Origin: Pseudomonas sp. R4-35-07 | GTDB taxonomy: Bacteria > Pseudomonadota > Gammaproteobacteria > Pseudomonadales > Pseudomonadaceae | Direction of reading: 5' to 3' | DNA length: 64,000 nucleotides | Assembly (NCBI RefSeq): GCF_003852235.1 | Contig: NZ_CP027732.1 | Coordinates: 310,001-374,000 of the forward strand | In this document: in pieces, positions 1-8,970 of the stretch | Layout: each line of letters begins with the position of its first letter | Position numbering within the stretch: the first letter of the stretch is position 1 | Made by a program: the position numbers and the translations under genes | Notes under the pieces: generated by a model | The model's database searches: none | Told to the model about the DNA's origin: nothing | The model's input: the letters and a program-made list of their open reading frames with translations, nothing else

Positions 1-222
1 CGACAAGCGGGTAAAAAAAGCCTGGCAGTAAACGGTAACGATCTGACGTTGCCCTGCACGAAGGCGCCGCATTATAACCAGCGTTCTGCCCTTGGGGGCT
101 ACTGCGCCAGTGGTTGTAGAGCGCGGCTTGGCTGGCAGTAGAGGAAAAATCTGCTAACAATGCACACGGTGCGTATAACGGCAGCTAGGCCATAATGCGC
201 GCCGAGATAAGAGGAGCATCTA
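1..222 (+). promoter_or_regulatory. Leader region upstream of ompR
   Basis: No convincing gene is visible here; the reading frames present are short and look like chance. The stretch must hold the ompR-envZ promoter. A strong ribosome binding site, GAGGAG at 211-216, sits six bases before the ompR ATG and fixes that start. I could not assign -35/-10 boxes with confidence. Confidence 0.5.
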
Positions 223-963
223 ATGAGCAGCACTGCACAAACTGCTGAAGGCGAAAAAATTCTCATCGTTGACGACGATCCGGGGCTGAGCAGCCTGCTG
301 GAGCGTTTTTTCAACTCCAAAGGCTACCGGGCGCGCGCGGTGCCGAACACCGAGCAGATGGACCGCCTGTTGGGGCGTGAAGTGTTCAATCTGGTCGTGC
401 TCGACCTGATGCTGCCCGGCGAAGACGGCCTGACCGCCTGCAAGCGTCTGCGCGGCGCGAACAACCAGATCCCGATCATCATGCTCACTGCCAAGGGTGA
501 TGAGCTGAGCCGCATCAAGGGCCTTGAACTGGGCGCTGATGACTACCTGGCCAAGCCGTTCAACCCGGACGAGCTGATGGCACGGGTCAAGGCCGTATTG
601 CGTCGCCAGGCCCCGTCGGTACCGGGTGCGCCGGGCAGCGAAGACGAAAGCGTGACCTTTGGCGACTACGAGTTGTCCCTGGCGACCCGCGAGCTTAAGC
701 GTGGCGACGAAGTGCACATGCTCACTACCGGCGAATTCGCGGTGCTCAAGGCCCTGGTGATGAACGCTCGCCAGCCGCTGACCCGCGACAAGCTGATGAA
801 CCTGGCCCGTGGCCGAGAATGGGACGCCCTGGAGCGCTCCATCGACGTGCAGATTTCCCGACTGCGCCGGATGATCGAGCCGGACCCTTCCAAGCCGCGG
901 TATATCCAGACGGTGTGGGGTGTGGGTTATGTGTTTGTGCCGGATGGCACCGCAACCAAGTGA
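223..963 (+). CDS. ompR: OmpR-family response regulator
   Basis: Cytoplasmic DNA-binding response regulator, partner of the EnvZ kinase encoded just downstream, acting on envelope and osmotic-response genes. The N-terminal receiver shows the acidic pair in VDDD (D17-D19), the phospho-acceptor D61 in VVLDLML, the switch threonine in MLTAKG and the lysine in LAKPF. The C-terminal winged helix (about 150-240) ends with the typical RYIQTVWGVGYVF. Length (246 aa) is normal for OmpR. The ATG at 223 has GAGGAG six bases upstream. Context (envZ next, same strand) makes the ompR call much stronger than a generic OmpR/PhoB-type regulator. Confidence 0.95.
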   Translation: MSSTAQTAEGEKILIVDDDPGLSSLLERFFNSKGYRARAVPNTEQMDRLLGREVFNLVVLDLMLPGEDGLTACKRLRGANNQIPIIMLTAKGDELSRIKGLELGADDYLAKPFNPDELMARVKAVLRRQAPSVPGAPGSEDESVTFGDYELSLATRELKRGDEVHMLTTGEFAVLKALVMNARQPLTRDKLMNLARGREWDALERSIDVQISRLRRMIEPDPSKPRYIQTVWGVGYVFVPDGTATK

Positions 964-1080
964 CCGATGATTTGCAGGGGGCGGGCATCCGGCGTTTGAT
1001 TCCATGAGGATCGACGGGGTGTCCGGCGTCTGCAATTCTGCGAGCGCCGCTCGTTCCTGCAAGGTGTCTAGCTGTCTCCT

Positions 1081-2394
1081 ATGAAAACCCCGCTGTGGTT
1101 CCCGCAAAGTTTCTTCTCCCGCACCCTTTGGCTGGTGCTGATCGTCGTTCTGTTTTCGAAGGCACTCACACTGGTTTATCTCTTGATGAACGAGGACGTG
1201 CTGGTGGATCGGCAGTACAGCCATGGCGTCGCCTTGACGTTGCGCGCCTACTGGGCCGTAGACCCTGAGAACCGTGAAAAGGTAGCCAAGGCCTCAACCC
1301 TGATCCGGGTTGATGGGGCCGGCGTGCCTGAGGGCGAACAGCATTGGCCCTACAGTGAGATCTACCAGCGCCAGATGCAGGCGGAACTGGGCGACGACAC
1401 CGAGGTGCGGCTGCGCATGCATGTGTCGCCTGCGCTGTGGGTGAGGGCGCCCAGCCTGGGAGATGCCTGGATCAAGGTACCGCTGTATCCGCACCCGTTG
1501 CGCGGGCAGAAAATCTGGAACGTATTGGGCTGGTTCCTCGCCATTGGCTTGCTTTCAACCGCGTCCGCGTGGATTTTCGTGCGCCAGCTCAATCAACCGC
1601 TCAAACGCTTGGTGTTCGCGGCCCGCCAATTGGGCCAGGGGCGCAGCGTGCGCCTGCCAGTCAGCGATACGCCCAGTGAGATGACCGAGGTGTACGGCGC
1701 GTTCAACCAGATGGCGGAGGATGTCGAGCAGGCCGGGCGCGAGCGCGAGCTGATGCTGGCGGGCGTGTCCCATGACCTGCGTACACCGTTGACGCGATTG
1801 CGCTTGTCCCTGGAGTTGATGGGCAACCATACCGACCTCACCGATGACATGGTGCGCGACATCGAGGACATGGATGCGATTCTGGACCAGTTCCTGGCAT
1901 TCATCCGTGATGGGCGCGACGAGGTAGTGGAGGAGGTTGACCTGACCGATCTGGTACGTGAAGTGGTCGCGCCCTACAACCAGAGTGGTGAGCAGGTGCG
2001 TCTGCGCCTGGAGCCGATTCAACCGTTTGCGTTGCGCAGGGTGTCGATGAAGCGCCTGCTGAACAACCTGATCGGCAATGCCTTGCATCATGCCGGTTCG
2101 GATGTGGAAGTGGCGGCGTACGTGTCTGGCGACAGCGCTGCGCCCTATGTCGTGCTGAGCGTGATGGACCGCGGCACCGGTATCGACCCGGCGGAACTGG
2201 AGGCCATCTTCAACCCGTTCACTCGTGGCGACCGCGCCCGGGGCGGTAAAGGTACCGGCTTGGGCTTGGCGATTGTGCGGCGGATTGCGTCGATGCATGG
2301 CGGCAATGTCGAGTTGCGCAACCGCGAAGAGGGCGGCCTGGAGGCGCGGGTGCGCCTGCCGCTTGGATTGATGTTGCCCAGGGATGCGGTCTAA
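1081..2394 (+). CDS. envZ: EnvZ osmosensor histidine kinase
   Basis: Inner-membrane sensor kinase that phosphorylates and dephosphorylates OmpR. Visible parts: an N-terminal membrane segment (about 14-36), a periplasmic loop, a second membrane segment (about 145-165), a HAMP linker (NQPLKRLVFAARQLGQG region), the H-box AGVSHDLRTPLTRL, the N-box LLNNLIGNALHH and the G boxes DRGTGID and GTGLGLAIV. 437 aa, normal for the family. It lies 117 bases after ompR, whereas in enterobacteria the two genes overlap, so an internal translation or regulatory signal may sit in that gap. No poor residues were seen at catalytic positions. Confidence 0.93.
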   Translation: MKTPLWFPQSFFSRTLWLVLIVVLFSKALTLVYLLMNEDVLVDRQYSHGVALTLRAYWAVDPENREKVAKASTLIRVDGAGVPEGEQHWPYSEIYQRQMQAELGDDTEVRLRMHVSPALWVRAPSLGDAWIKVPLYPHPLRGQKIWNVLGWFLAIGLLSTASAWIFVRQLNQPLKRLVFAARQLGQGRSVRLPVSDTPSEMTEVYGAFNQMAEDVEQAGRERELMLAGVSHDLRTPLTRLRLSLELMGNHTDLTDDMVRDIEDMDAILDQFLAFIRDGRDEVVEEVDLTDLVREVVAPYNQSGEQVRLRLEPIQPFALRRVSMKRLLNNLIGNALHHAGSDVEVAAYVSGDSAAPYVVLSVMDRGTGIDPAELEAIFNPFTRGDRARGGKGTGLGLAIVRRIASMHGGNVELRNREEGGLEARVRLPLGLMLPRDAV

Positions 2395-2408
2395 CAGACA
2401 ACATGAAT

Positions 2409-2505
2409 CAAATGTGGGAGGGGGCTTGCTCCCGATAGCAGAATGCCAGTCAATGCAGATGTGACTGACCGACCGCTATCGGGAGCAAGCCCCCTCCCAC
2501 ATTTG
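2409..2505. repeat. Paired inverted REP element (REPIN)
   Basis: Two inverted arms, CAAATGTGGGAGGGGGCTTG and its complement, flank a short variable loop. The unit sits between the convergent 3' ends of envZ and rimK. The same arms recur at seven other places between 5 and 27 kb. Confidence 0.9.
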
Positions 2506-2535
2506 AACTGATGTTGTGTCAGGGGCAAAGCTTTT

Positions 2536-3441
2536 TCAGCCCTTTCCCTTGGTCCGGGTCATGTTCGGCCCGCCATTTTTTTCCAGATGCTCAATGATGA
2601 TCCCCGCCACATTTTTACCCGTGGTGGTCTCGATCCCTTCCAGGCCCGGCGATGAGTTCACCTCCATGACCAACGGGCCATGGTTGGAGCGCAGGATATC
2701 CACGCCCGCCACGGCCAACCCCATGACCTTGGCTGCACGCAGCGCGGTCATGCGCTCCTCCGGGGTGATCTTGATCAGGCTCGCGCTGCCGCCACGGTGC
2801 AGGTTGGAGCGAAACTCACCCGGTTTGGCCTGACGCTTCATGGCGGCAATCACCTTGTCGCCCACCACGAAGCAGCGGATATCCGCACCGCCCGCTTCCT
2901 TGATGTACTCCTGCACCATGATGTTCTGCTTGAGGCCCATGAACGCCTCGATCACCGATTCCGCCGCCGTTGCGGTTTCGCACAGCACCACGCCGATGCC
3001 CTGGGTGCCCTCCAGCACCTTGATCACCAGCGGTGCGCCATTGACCATTTCGATCAGGTCGGGGATGTCATCCGGGGAGTGGGCAAAGCCGGTGACCGGC
3101 AGGCCGATCCCCCGGCGCGACAGCAGCTGCAGCGAACGCAACTTGTCCCGCGAGCGCGCGATGGCTACGGATTCATTCAGCGGGAAGACCCCCATCATTT
3201 CAAACTGGCGCAGCACCGCGCAGCCATAGAACGTCACCGAGGCGCCGATGCGCGGGATCACCGCGTCAAAGCCTTCCAGCGGCTTGCCCCGGTAGTGGAT
3301 CTGCGGCTTGTGGCTGGCAATGTTCATATAGGCCCGCAACGTGTCGATCACCACCATTTCATGGCCACGTTCAGTGCCGGCCTCGACCAGGCGGCGGGTA
3401 GAATACAGACGCGGGTTTCGCGACAGCACAGCGATCTTCAT
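2536..3441 (-). CDS. rimK: RimK, ribosomal protein S6 glutamate ligase
   Basis: ATP-grasp ligase that adds glutamate residues to the C-terminus of ribosomal protein S6. The 301-aa length is typical. Visible ATP-grasp features include the central [14 protein letters not shown] lid region, the [20 protein letters not shown] strand and the metal-binding end [20 protein letters not shown]. The start overlaps the stop of the upstream rimB-like gene by four bases (ATGA), so the two are translationally coupled. Order on the minus strand is rimA-rimB-rimK, as described for P. fluorescens SBW25, where the three proteins tune S6 modification and ribosome composition. Confidence 0.95.
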   Translation of the reverse strand: MKIAVLSRNPRLYSTRRLVEAGTERGHEMVVIDTLRAYMNIASHKPQIHYRGKPLEGFDAVIPRIGASVTFYGCAVLRQFEMMGVFPLNESVAIARSRDKLRSLQLLSRRGIGLPVTGFAHSPDDIPDLIEMVNGAPLVIKVLEGTQGIGVVLCETATAAESVIEAFMGLKQNIMVQEYIKEAGGADIRCFVVGDKVIAAMKRQAKPGEFRSNLHRGGSASLIKITPEERMTALRAAKVMGLAVAGVDILRSNHGPLVMEVNSSPGLEGIETTTGKNVAGIIIEHLEKNGGPNMTRTKGKG

Positions 3442-3920
3442 GCAGCACCTGGGGCAGAAATAGTAGAGACCGGGAACGCCGGCTTGTCTTGAACGTACTT
3501 GACGCCCGGGCTGACCACCAACTGGCCGTCAATCAGCGCCTTGGAGCCCAGCAACAGGCGATAACGCATGGCTTTGCGGCAAGCCAGGGTGAATTCCACC
3601 CGCCACACCCGATCGCCCAACGCCAGGGTGGTGCTGATCACGTAGCGCACCTGTGCATGGCCGTTGGAGCTCTTGATGGTTTTCATCGTTACCAGGGGCG
3701 CTTCGCAGCGGCGGTGACGCAGTTGCACCACGCTGCCCAAGTGGGCGGTAAAACGCACCCACTTTTCGCCATTACGCTCGAATGGCTCGATTTCAGTGGC
3801 GTGCAAGCTCGAGGTACTGGCGCCGGTGTCGATCTTGGCGCGCAGGCCAGCCACTCCCAGGTCGGGAAGCGCCACCCACTCTCGCAGACCCACAACGGTC
3901 AAATGGTCAAATGTCTTCAA
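3438..3920 (-). CDS. rimB: RimB-type retropepsin-like protease
   Basis: Small (160 aa) member of the family often annotated as ATP-dependent zinc protease, but carrying an aspartic-protease-like motif, [13 protein letters not shown] (DTGA), near residue 33. In P. fluorescens SBW25 the equivalent RimB counteracts RimK by removing glutamates from S6 (family knowledge, not visible here). The C-terminal half has the usual [15 protein letters not shown] segment. It starts 12 bases after the upstream EAL gene and overlaps rimK, which supports one transcript. Confidence 0.88.
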   Translation of the reverse strand: MKTFDHLTVVGLREWVALPDLGVAGLRAKIDTGASTSSLHATEIEPFERNGEKWVRFTAHLGSVVQLRHRRCEAPLVTMKTIKSSNGHAQVRYVISTTLALGDRVWRVEFTLACRKAMRYRLLLGSKALIDGQLVVSPGVKYVQDKPAFPVSTISAPGAA

Positions 3921-3932
3921 TATGGGTACCGG

Positions 3933-4712
3933 TCAATGTGCCCAGGCGTCAGGCGAAACCTTGGCCAGGGCATTGAATGCGGGCTTGGCGAACCAATAGC
4001 CCTGCATTAGAAATATTCCACAGTCGGAGAGGAAGTCCCGCTCGCCGGCACTTTCGATGCCTTCGGCGATGACAGTAACCCCCAACTGCTCACAGATTGT
4101 GACAATCCCCCGGACGATCACCTGACGGACACGGTCTTGATCGACATCGCGAATCAGCGCCATGTCGAGTTTGATCAGGTCCGGCTGGAAATCGGCCAGC
4201 AGATTCAGCCCCGAATAGCCCGCGCCGAAATCATCGATGGCGGTCTTGAAGCCGAATTCGCGGTATTCACGCAGAATATTCGTCAAATGGCGATTGTTAT
4301 CTACATGCTCGCTTTCCAGTGTCTCGAAAATCAGGCGGTCCAGCGGAAAATTGTGCGCGCGGGCGGCCTCCAGGGTGCTGCGGATACACAGTTCCGGACG
4401 GTATACGGCATTGGGCATGAAATTGATGGAAAGGTGAGTCTGCATGCCCAGGGCGGCAGCGCCGGCAATTGCCTGGGTGCGGCAGCGCTGGTCAAAGCGG
4501 TAGCGATTGGTTTCGTTGATATGTGCCAGCACCGATAACGCGTTCTCACCCTGGGTGCCGCGCACCAAGGCTTCATTGGCAAATATCGAATGGTCACGCA
4601 GGTCTACGATAGGCTGGTAGGCGAAAGCGAAATCGAACCCCAGGGGCTCGCTTTGCTGGCAACCCACGCACCGCTGGTTGGGCGAGGTGAGTGAAACGGG
4701 AAAGTCGGTCAC
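3933..4712 (-). CDS. rimA: RimA, stand-alone EAL phosphodiesterase
   Basis: A 259-aa single-domain c-di-GMP phosphodiesterase without sensory or GGDEF parts. The catalytic signature reads as EALVRG (the EAL motif), SINFMPNA, the metal-binding TAIDDFGAGYSGL and the late glutamate in IAEGIES; all look intact. A short cysteine pair (CVGC) lies near residue 15. It is the first gene of the rimA-rimB-rimK operon; in SBW25 RimA binds and stimulates RimK and links c-di-GMP to ribosome modification (established knowledge). It is divergent from hslR across a 116-base gap. Confidence 0.9.
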   Translation of the reverse strand: MTDFPVSLTSPNQRCVGCQQSEPLGFDFAFAYQPIVDLRDHSIFANEALVRGTQGENALSVLAHINETNRYRFDQRCRTQAIAGAAALGMQTHLSINFMPNAVYRPELCIRSTLEAARAHNFPLDRLIFETLESEHVDNNRHLTNILREYREFGFKTAIDDFGAGYSGLNLLADFQPDLIKLDMALIRDVDQDRVRQVIVRGIVTICEQLGVTVIAEGIESAGERDFLSDCGIFLMQGYWFAKPAFNALAKVSPDAWAH

Positions 4713-4828
4713 AGCGTGTCCTCGCGAAAACAGAGTGCTACCTGGCGTATCTTAGGTGAGCCTCAGGGTTTATGCGTCGAAGCGTTTCAACGGTAAGGTT
4801 GCGACATTTTTCAGAGCGAGGAATTCAA

Positions 4829-5236
4829 GTGGCTCAAAAACAGGAAGAGGAAGAAAAGGTCCGCCTGGACAAGTGGCTGTGGGCCGCGCGTTTCTACAAA
4901 ACCCGTGCCCTGGCCAAGGCCGCTATCGAGAGCGGCAAGGTGCACCATCGCGGTGAGCGCTGCAAGCCGGGGAAGGAACCGCGTGTCGGCGACGAGTTTC
5001 AGATTCGTACAGGGTTCGATGAAAAGACTGTCGTGGTTCAGGCGCTTTCCGCCGTGCGCCGGGGTGCGCCAGAAGCGCAGACGCTGTATGTGGAGACCCA
5101 AGCCAGCATTGCCAAGCGCGAGAACGCTGCGGCCATGCGCAAGGCGGGAGCTTCGGGTTTGACCACCGACGGCAAGCCGAGCAAAAAGCAACGCCGTGAC
5201 TTGTTCAAGTTTCGCGGCAGTGGCAATGATGATTGA
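4829..5236 (+). CDS. hslR: Hsp15 ribosome-associated heat-shock protein
   Basis: RNA-binding S4-domain protein (about 135 aa) that binds stalled 50S subunits carrying nascent chains after heat shock. The S4 domain covers about residues 8-70 (VRLDKWLWAARFYKTR, then ESGKVHHRGERCKPG). The basic C-terminus (KPSKKQRRDLFKF) is typical. I chose the GTG at 4829, preceded by GAGCGAGG, over an in-frame ATG at 4772 because homologues begin just before VRLDKWLW and the 19-residue extension looks non-coding. Confidence 0.9.
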   Translation: MAQKQEEEEKVRLDKWLWAARFYKTRALAKAAIESGKVHHRGERCKPGKEPRVGDEFQIRTGFDEKTVVVQALSAVRRGAPEAQTLYVETQASIAKRENAAAMRKAGASGLTTDGKPSKKQRRDLFKFRGSGNDD

Positions 5237-5267
5237 CTGCGCAAATCTCCAGCGCAAAGAAGATCAA

Positions 5268-5362
5268 AAATGTGGGAGGGGGCTTGCCCCCGATTGCTGT
5301 AGGTCAGCTACCTATAAGCCGACTGATCCACTGCTATCGGGAGCAAGCCCCCTCCCACATTT
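5268..5362. repeat. Paired inverted REP element (REPIN)
   Basis: Inverted arms AATGTGGGAGGGGGCTTGCC and GGGAGCAAGCCCCCTCCCAC lie between the convergent hslR and PAP2 genes. It belongs to the same family as the copy at 2409. Confidence 0.9.
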
Positions 5363-5373
5363 GGCCGGTGGTG

Positions 5374-6177
5374 TTAACGGGCTGTGCGTATCACACTCAA
5401 TCGCCCGATCACCGGCAATTTGCCAAGCAACCCGAAAACCGGCGCTGTTACCCGCAACAGGAACCCCGACACCTTCGCTGCAAACGGCGTGTAGTAACCC
5501 CAACCCAATGCCAACAGCGCCAGCAAAACCCCGCCGATGTAATCGTCCTGGCCCCAGTGCGCGCCTGCTACCAGTCGCGGCATCATGAACAACAGCGCCA
5601 GGCCCCATATCGCCAGTACCTGGCCGCTGCGCCTGGCGAACACGGTCATGAACATCGCCCAGATCAACAACACCGACGCATGATCGCCGGGAAAGCTCTG
5701 GCTCGATCGGTCTTTCAGTTCCCAGGTTTTCTCCAGCCCAGGGAAAAAATCACTCATCTGCACTGCGCCGCCGATCACCATCGACGGGCTGCTGTGCTGC
5801 CAACCCATCTGCGCCGCGAGTTTGGAAAACAGCATGCGGATAAACAGCAGCAACAAAAGAATGCTGAGGAAGCCAAAGAACGCTTGGCGAACCTGCACGG
5901 CCTTGAACACCCAGTCGCCGCGTATCAGCAGCGCCAACAGAATTACCCCGACGACCGCATCAAACGGCCGCAGGCTCGCCACTGCCCACACATGCAACCA
6001 AGTGGAGTTGCTCGCCAGCGGACCGTTGAGCAGATGAAACAGCCACTCGTCGAAAACCACACACAGCATCTGCCCAGTGGGCCACAGCCAAAAACACAGC
6101 AGCCCGATAGCGACTAGATTGCAAAGAGCCCATCGCCGGAGGTTCCAGTTCGCTTGGAACAAACCCGGATTGTTCAT
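5374..6177 (-). CDS. PAP2-superfamily membrane phosphatase
   Basis: Membrane protein of 267 aa with about six hydrophobic segments and the PAP2 acid-phosphatase signature: a KDRSSQSFPGDHAS block (the SFPGDH motif) near residue 160 and a later GAHWGQDD-type block (the SRxxxGxHxxxD equivalent), where the usual arginine environment is somewhat altered (RLVAGAHWGQD). Likely substrates are lipid phosphates or undecaprenyl pyrophosphate in the inner membrane, but a specific role cannot be read from the sequence. It is convergent with hslR and divergent from hslO. Confidence 0.8.
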   Translation of the reverse strand: MNNPGLFQANWNLRRWALCNLVAIGLLCFWLWPTGQMLCVVFDEWLFHLLNGPLASNSTWLHVWAVASLRPFDAVVGVILLALLIRGDWVFKAVQVRQAFFGFLSILLLLLFIRMLFSKLAAQMGWQHSSPSMVIGGAVQMSDFFPGLEKTWELKDRSSQSFPGDHASVLLIWAMFMTVFARRSGQVLAIWGLALLFMMPRLVAGAHWGQDDYIGGVLLALLALGWGYYTPFAAKVSGFLLRVTAPVFGLLGKLPVIGRLSVIRTAR

Positions 6178-6300
6178 AAACTGTCCCTCATCGCTCTATC
6201 AAGCTCCTTGTTTTAGGAGAATCCGCACCAATATGGCGCTAAAGCGTTTAATTTTATAAACGTTGTAATCATTTTGTCATCACTTCAGATACCCAGACCT

Positions 6301-7203
6301 ATGACTGATCTACCGGATACCGACTTCACCCAACGCTTTATCTTTGACGAGAACGACGCCCGCGGCGAATTGGTTTCGTTGGAGCTCAGCTATGCCGAAG
6401 TCCTTGCCAAACACGCGTATCCGGAGCCGGTCGCGCAGTTGCTCGGTGAGTTGATGGCTGCGGCTTCGCTGCTGGTGGGCACGATGAAATTCGATGGCTT
6501 GCTGATCCTGCAGGCGCGTTCCGAAGGTCCGATCCCAATGCTGATGATCGAGTGTTCCAGCGAGCGCGAGATCCGTGGCCTGGCCCGTTATGACGTCGAC
6601 CGGATTACACCGGATGCCACTTTTTCCGAGCTGATGGCCGATGGCGTGCTGGCGATCACCGTTGACCCCACCGAAGGCCAGCGCTACCAGGGCATCGTTG
6701 ACCTCGACGGCGAGACCTTGGCGGACTGCTTTACCAACTATTTCGTAATGTCCCAGCAAGTCGGCACCAAGTTCTGGCTCAACGCCGACGGCAAGCGCGC
6801 TCGCGGCCTGTTGTTGCAGCAATTGCCGGCTGACCGCATCAAGGATGAGGATGAGCGCACGGATAGTTGGCGCAAGCTGACCGCTCTGGCGGGCACCCTG
6901 ACCGCTGAAGAATTGCTGGCACTGGACAACGAGACCATCTTGCACCGCCTGTACCACGAAGAGGCCGTGCGCCTGTTCGACGAACAGTCCCTGCGCTTCA
7001 ATTGCAGCTGCTCCCGCGAGCGCTCGGCCAATGCCCTGGTCAGCCTGGGCCTGGAAGATGCGCAGAATCTGGTGGTGGAGCACGGTGGCCATATCGAGAT
7101 CGACTGCCAGTTCTGCAACGAGCGTTATCTGTTCGATGCTGCCGATGTCGCCCAATTATTCGCCGGCGCAGGCATCGACACCCCTTCCGACACCCGCCAC
7201 TAA
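6301..7203 (+). CDS. hslO: Hsp33 redox-regulated chaperone
   Basis: Holdase chaperone activated by oxidation. The C-terminal redox switch is intact: NCSCSRE (CxC) followed about 30 residues later by CQFCNE (CxxC), the four zinc ligands. I chose the ATG at 6301 ([13 protein letters not shown]), giving 300 aa; an upstream TTG at 6274 would add nine residues and is less likely. It stands alone, between a divergent PAP2 gene and pckA. Confidence 0.95.
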   Translation: MTDLPDTDFTQRFIFDENDARGELVSLELSYAEVLAKHAYPEPVAQLLGELMAAASLLVGTMKFDGLLILQARSEGPIPMLMIECSSEREIRGLARYDVDRITPDATFSELMADGVLAITVDPTEGQRYQGIVDLDGETLADCFTNYFVMSQQVGTKFWLNADGKRARGLLLQQLPADRIKDEDERTDSWRKLTALAGTLTAEELLALDNETILHRLYHEEAVRLFDEQSLRFNCSCSRERSANALVSLGLEDAQNLVVEHGGHIEIDCQFCNERYLFDAADVAQLFAGAGIDTPSDTRH

Positions 7204-7382
7204 AACGTTTAAGCACAGGTAAATCACCTGTCAAATGCCGGATTAGAGGCGTTCTGACGGGAGGGCCCTACTTTTTTTGGGCTTTTCTGGCATAATCCGG
7301 CCCACTTTTTTCGCGGTAGTAGTGCGCAACTTTCTACTACAAAACGTTTGGAGCACTCGGCCATAGGCCGACGGGGAACCTC

Positions 7383-8924
7383 ATGACGCAAGCCAATAAC
7401 GCCGTATACACCGATCTGAGTGTTGACGATCTGGTCAAAGAAGCCCTGCAGCGCGGTGAAGGCGTGCTTGCCGATACTGGCGCGCTGGTCGTAGAAACCG
7501 GTCACCGCACCGGTCGTTCGCCGGTCGATCGTTTCATCGTTGAAGAGCCGACTACCCAGGCCGCAATCGCCTGGGGCCCGATCAACCGCAAGTTCCCGGC
7601 CGACAAGTTCGATGCCCTCTGGGCTCGCGTCGAGGCCTTCAACAATGCGCAAGAGCATTTCGTTTCCCACGTTCACGTAGGGGCTGCCGAAGACCACTAC
7701 CTGGCCGTGAAAATGACCACCCAGACGGCCTGGCAGAACCTGTTCGGTCGCTGCCTGTTCATAAACCCGGCCCAATACAACCCGGCCGGTCGTGAAGAGT
7801 GGCAAGTGCTCAACGTCGCCAACTTCGAGTGCGTGCCGGAGCGTGACGGCACCAACTCCGACGGTTGCGTGATCCTTAACTTCGCCCAGAAAAAAGTGCT
7901 GATCGCCGGCATGCGTTACGCCGGTGAAATGAAGAAAGCCATGTTCTCGGTGCAGAACTTCCTGCTGCCGGCCGCCGACGTGCTGCCGATGCACTGCGCC
8001 GCCAACATCGGTGAAGCAGGCGATGTGACCCTGTTCTTCGGCCTGTCCGGCACCGGCAAGACCACCCTGTCCGCTGACGAAAGCCGTTACCTGATCGGTG
8101 ACGACGAGCACGGTTGGGGCGAAGGCGTGGTGTTCAACATCGAAGGCGGTTGCTATGCCAAGTGCATCGACCTGTCCGAGCAGAACGAGCCGGTTATCTG
8201 GAAGGCCATCAAGCACGGCGCCGTGCTGGAAAACGTCGTCATCAACGAAGCCGGGCATGCCGACTACGCCGATGTCAGCCTGACCCAGAACAGCCGCGCC
8301 GCCTACCCGCTGGAACACGTTGCCAAGCGTTCCGAGAAGAACCTGGGCGGCGAGCCCAACGCGGTGATTTTCCTGACCTGCGACCTCACCGGCGTGCTGC
8401 CGCCCGTGTCGATCCTCAGCGAAGAACAAGCGGCCTACCACTTCCTGTCCGGCTACACCGCACTGGTGGGCTCGACCGAAATGGGTTCGGGCAGCGGCAT
8501 CAAGTCGACTTTCTCCACCTGCTTCGGCGCACCGTTCTTCCCGCGCCCGGCCGGTGAATACGCTGAGCTGCTGATCAAGCGCATCCGTGGTTTCGGTTCC
8601 AAGGTCTACCTGGTCAACACCGGCTGGACCGGCGGCGGCTACGGCGTCGGCAAACGCTTCAACATCCCGACCACGCGCGGCGTGATCGCAGCGATCCAGA
8701 GCGGCGCGTTGATCGGTGCCGAAACCGAACACCTCGACACCATCAACCTCGACGTGCCATTGGCCGTACCGGGCGTCGAGACCGGCCTGCTGAACCCACG
8801 TAACACCTGGGCTGACAAGGCTGCCTACGATGAAGCAGCGAAGGCGTTGGCTGGGTTGTTCATCGAGAACTTCAAGAAGTTTGAAGTGAGCGATGCGATT
8901 AAGGCTGCTGGGCCTAAGTTGTAA
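7383..8924 (+). CDS. pckA: Phosphoenolpyruvate carboxykinase (ATP)
   Basis: Converts oxaloacetate and ATP to phosphoenolpyruvate at the start of gluconeogenesis. Full-length (513 aa). Visible motifs are the P-loop [11 protein letters not shown] and the adjacent metal-binding [12 protein letters not shown], plus [10 protein letters not shown] near the N-terminus. The last 90 codons (8650-8925) are repeated almost exactly at 11895-12170, on the far side of an AT-rich two-gene cassette. The intact gene is therefore probably a chimera whose 3' end came in with that cassette. It is followed directly by an intrinsic terminator. Confidence 0.97.
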   Translation: MTQANNAVYTDLSVDDLVKEALQRGEGVLADTGALVVETGHRTGRSPVDRFIVEEPTTQAAIAWGPINRKFPADKFDALWARVEAFNNAQEHFVSHVHVGAAEDHYLAVKMTTQTAWQNLFGRCLFINPAQYNPAGREEWQVLNVANFECVPERDGTNSDGCVILNFAQKKVLIAGMRYAGEMKKAMFSVQNFLLPAADVLPMHCAANIGEAGDVTLFFGLSGTGKTTLSADESRYLIGDDEHGWGEGVVFNIEGGCYAKCIDLSEQNEPVIWKAIKHGAVLENVVINEAGHADYADVSLTQNSRAAYPLEHVAKRSEKNLGGEPNAVIFLTCDLTGVLPPVSILSEEQAAYHFLSGYTALVGSTEMGSGSGIKSTFSTCFGAPFFPRPAGEYAELLIKRIRGFGSKVYLVNTGWTGGGYGVGKRFNIPTTRGVIAAIQSGALIGAETEHLDTINLDVPLAVPGVETGLLNPRNTWADKAAYDEAAKALAGLFIENFKKFEVSDAIKAAGPKL

Positions 8925-8925
8925 G
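8650..8925 (+). repeat. pckA 3'-end direct repeat, left copy
   Basis: 276 bases of pckA, from within codon 423 to one base past the stop, repeated in the same orientation 3245 bases downstream. Only three differences exist (A8768/G12013, T8900/C12145, T8909/A12154). All are third-codon-position, synonymous changes. Confidence 0.97.
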
Positions 8926-8944
8926 TAATTAATCGTAAACTACT

Positions 8945-8970
8945 AAACCGCCTCCAGGGGCGGTTTTTTA
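8945..8970 (+). terminator. pckA terminator
   Basis: The stem AACCGCC/GGCGGTT is followed by a T run, ending at the left edge of the AT-rich cassette. It differs from the terminator after the duplicated pckA end at 12185. Confidence 0.85.

Noticed and set aside
5233..6117. 294-aa plus-strand frame over the PAP2 gene
   Set aside because: It starts inside a REPIN and lies antisense to a gene with clear PAP2 motifs; composition is low-complexity Gln/His as in antisense GC-rich frames.
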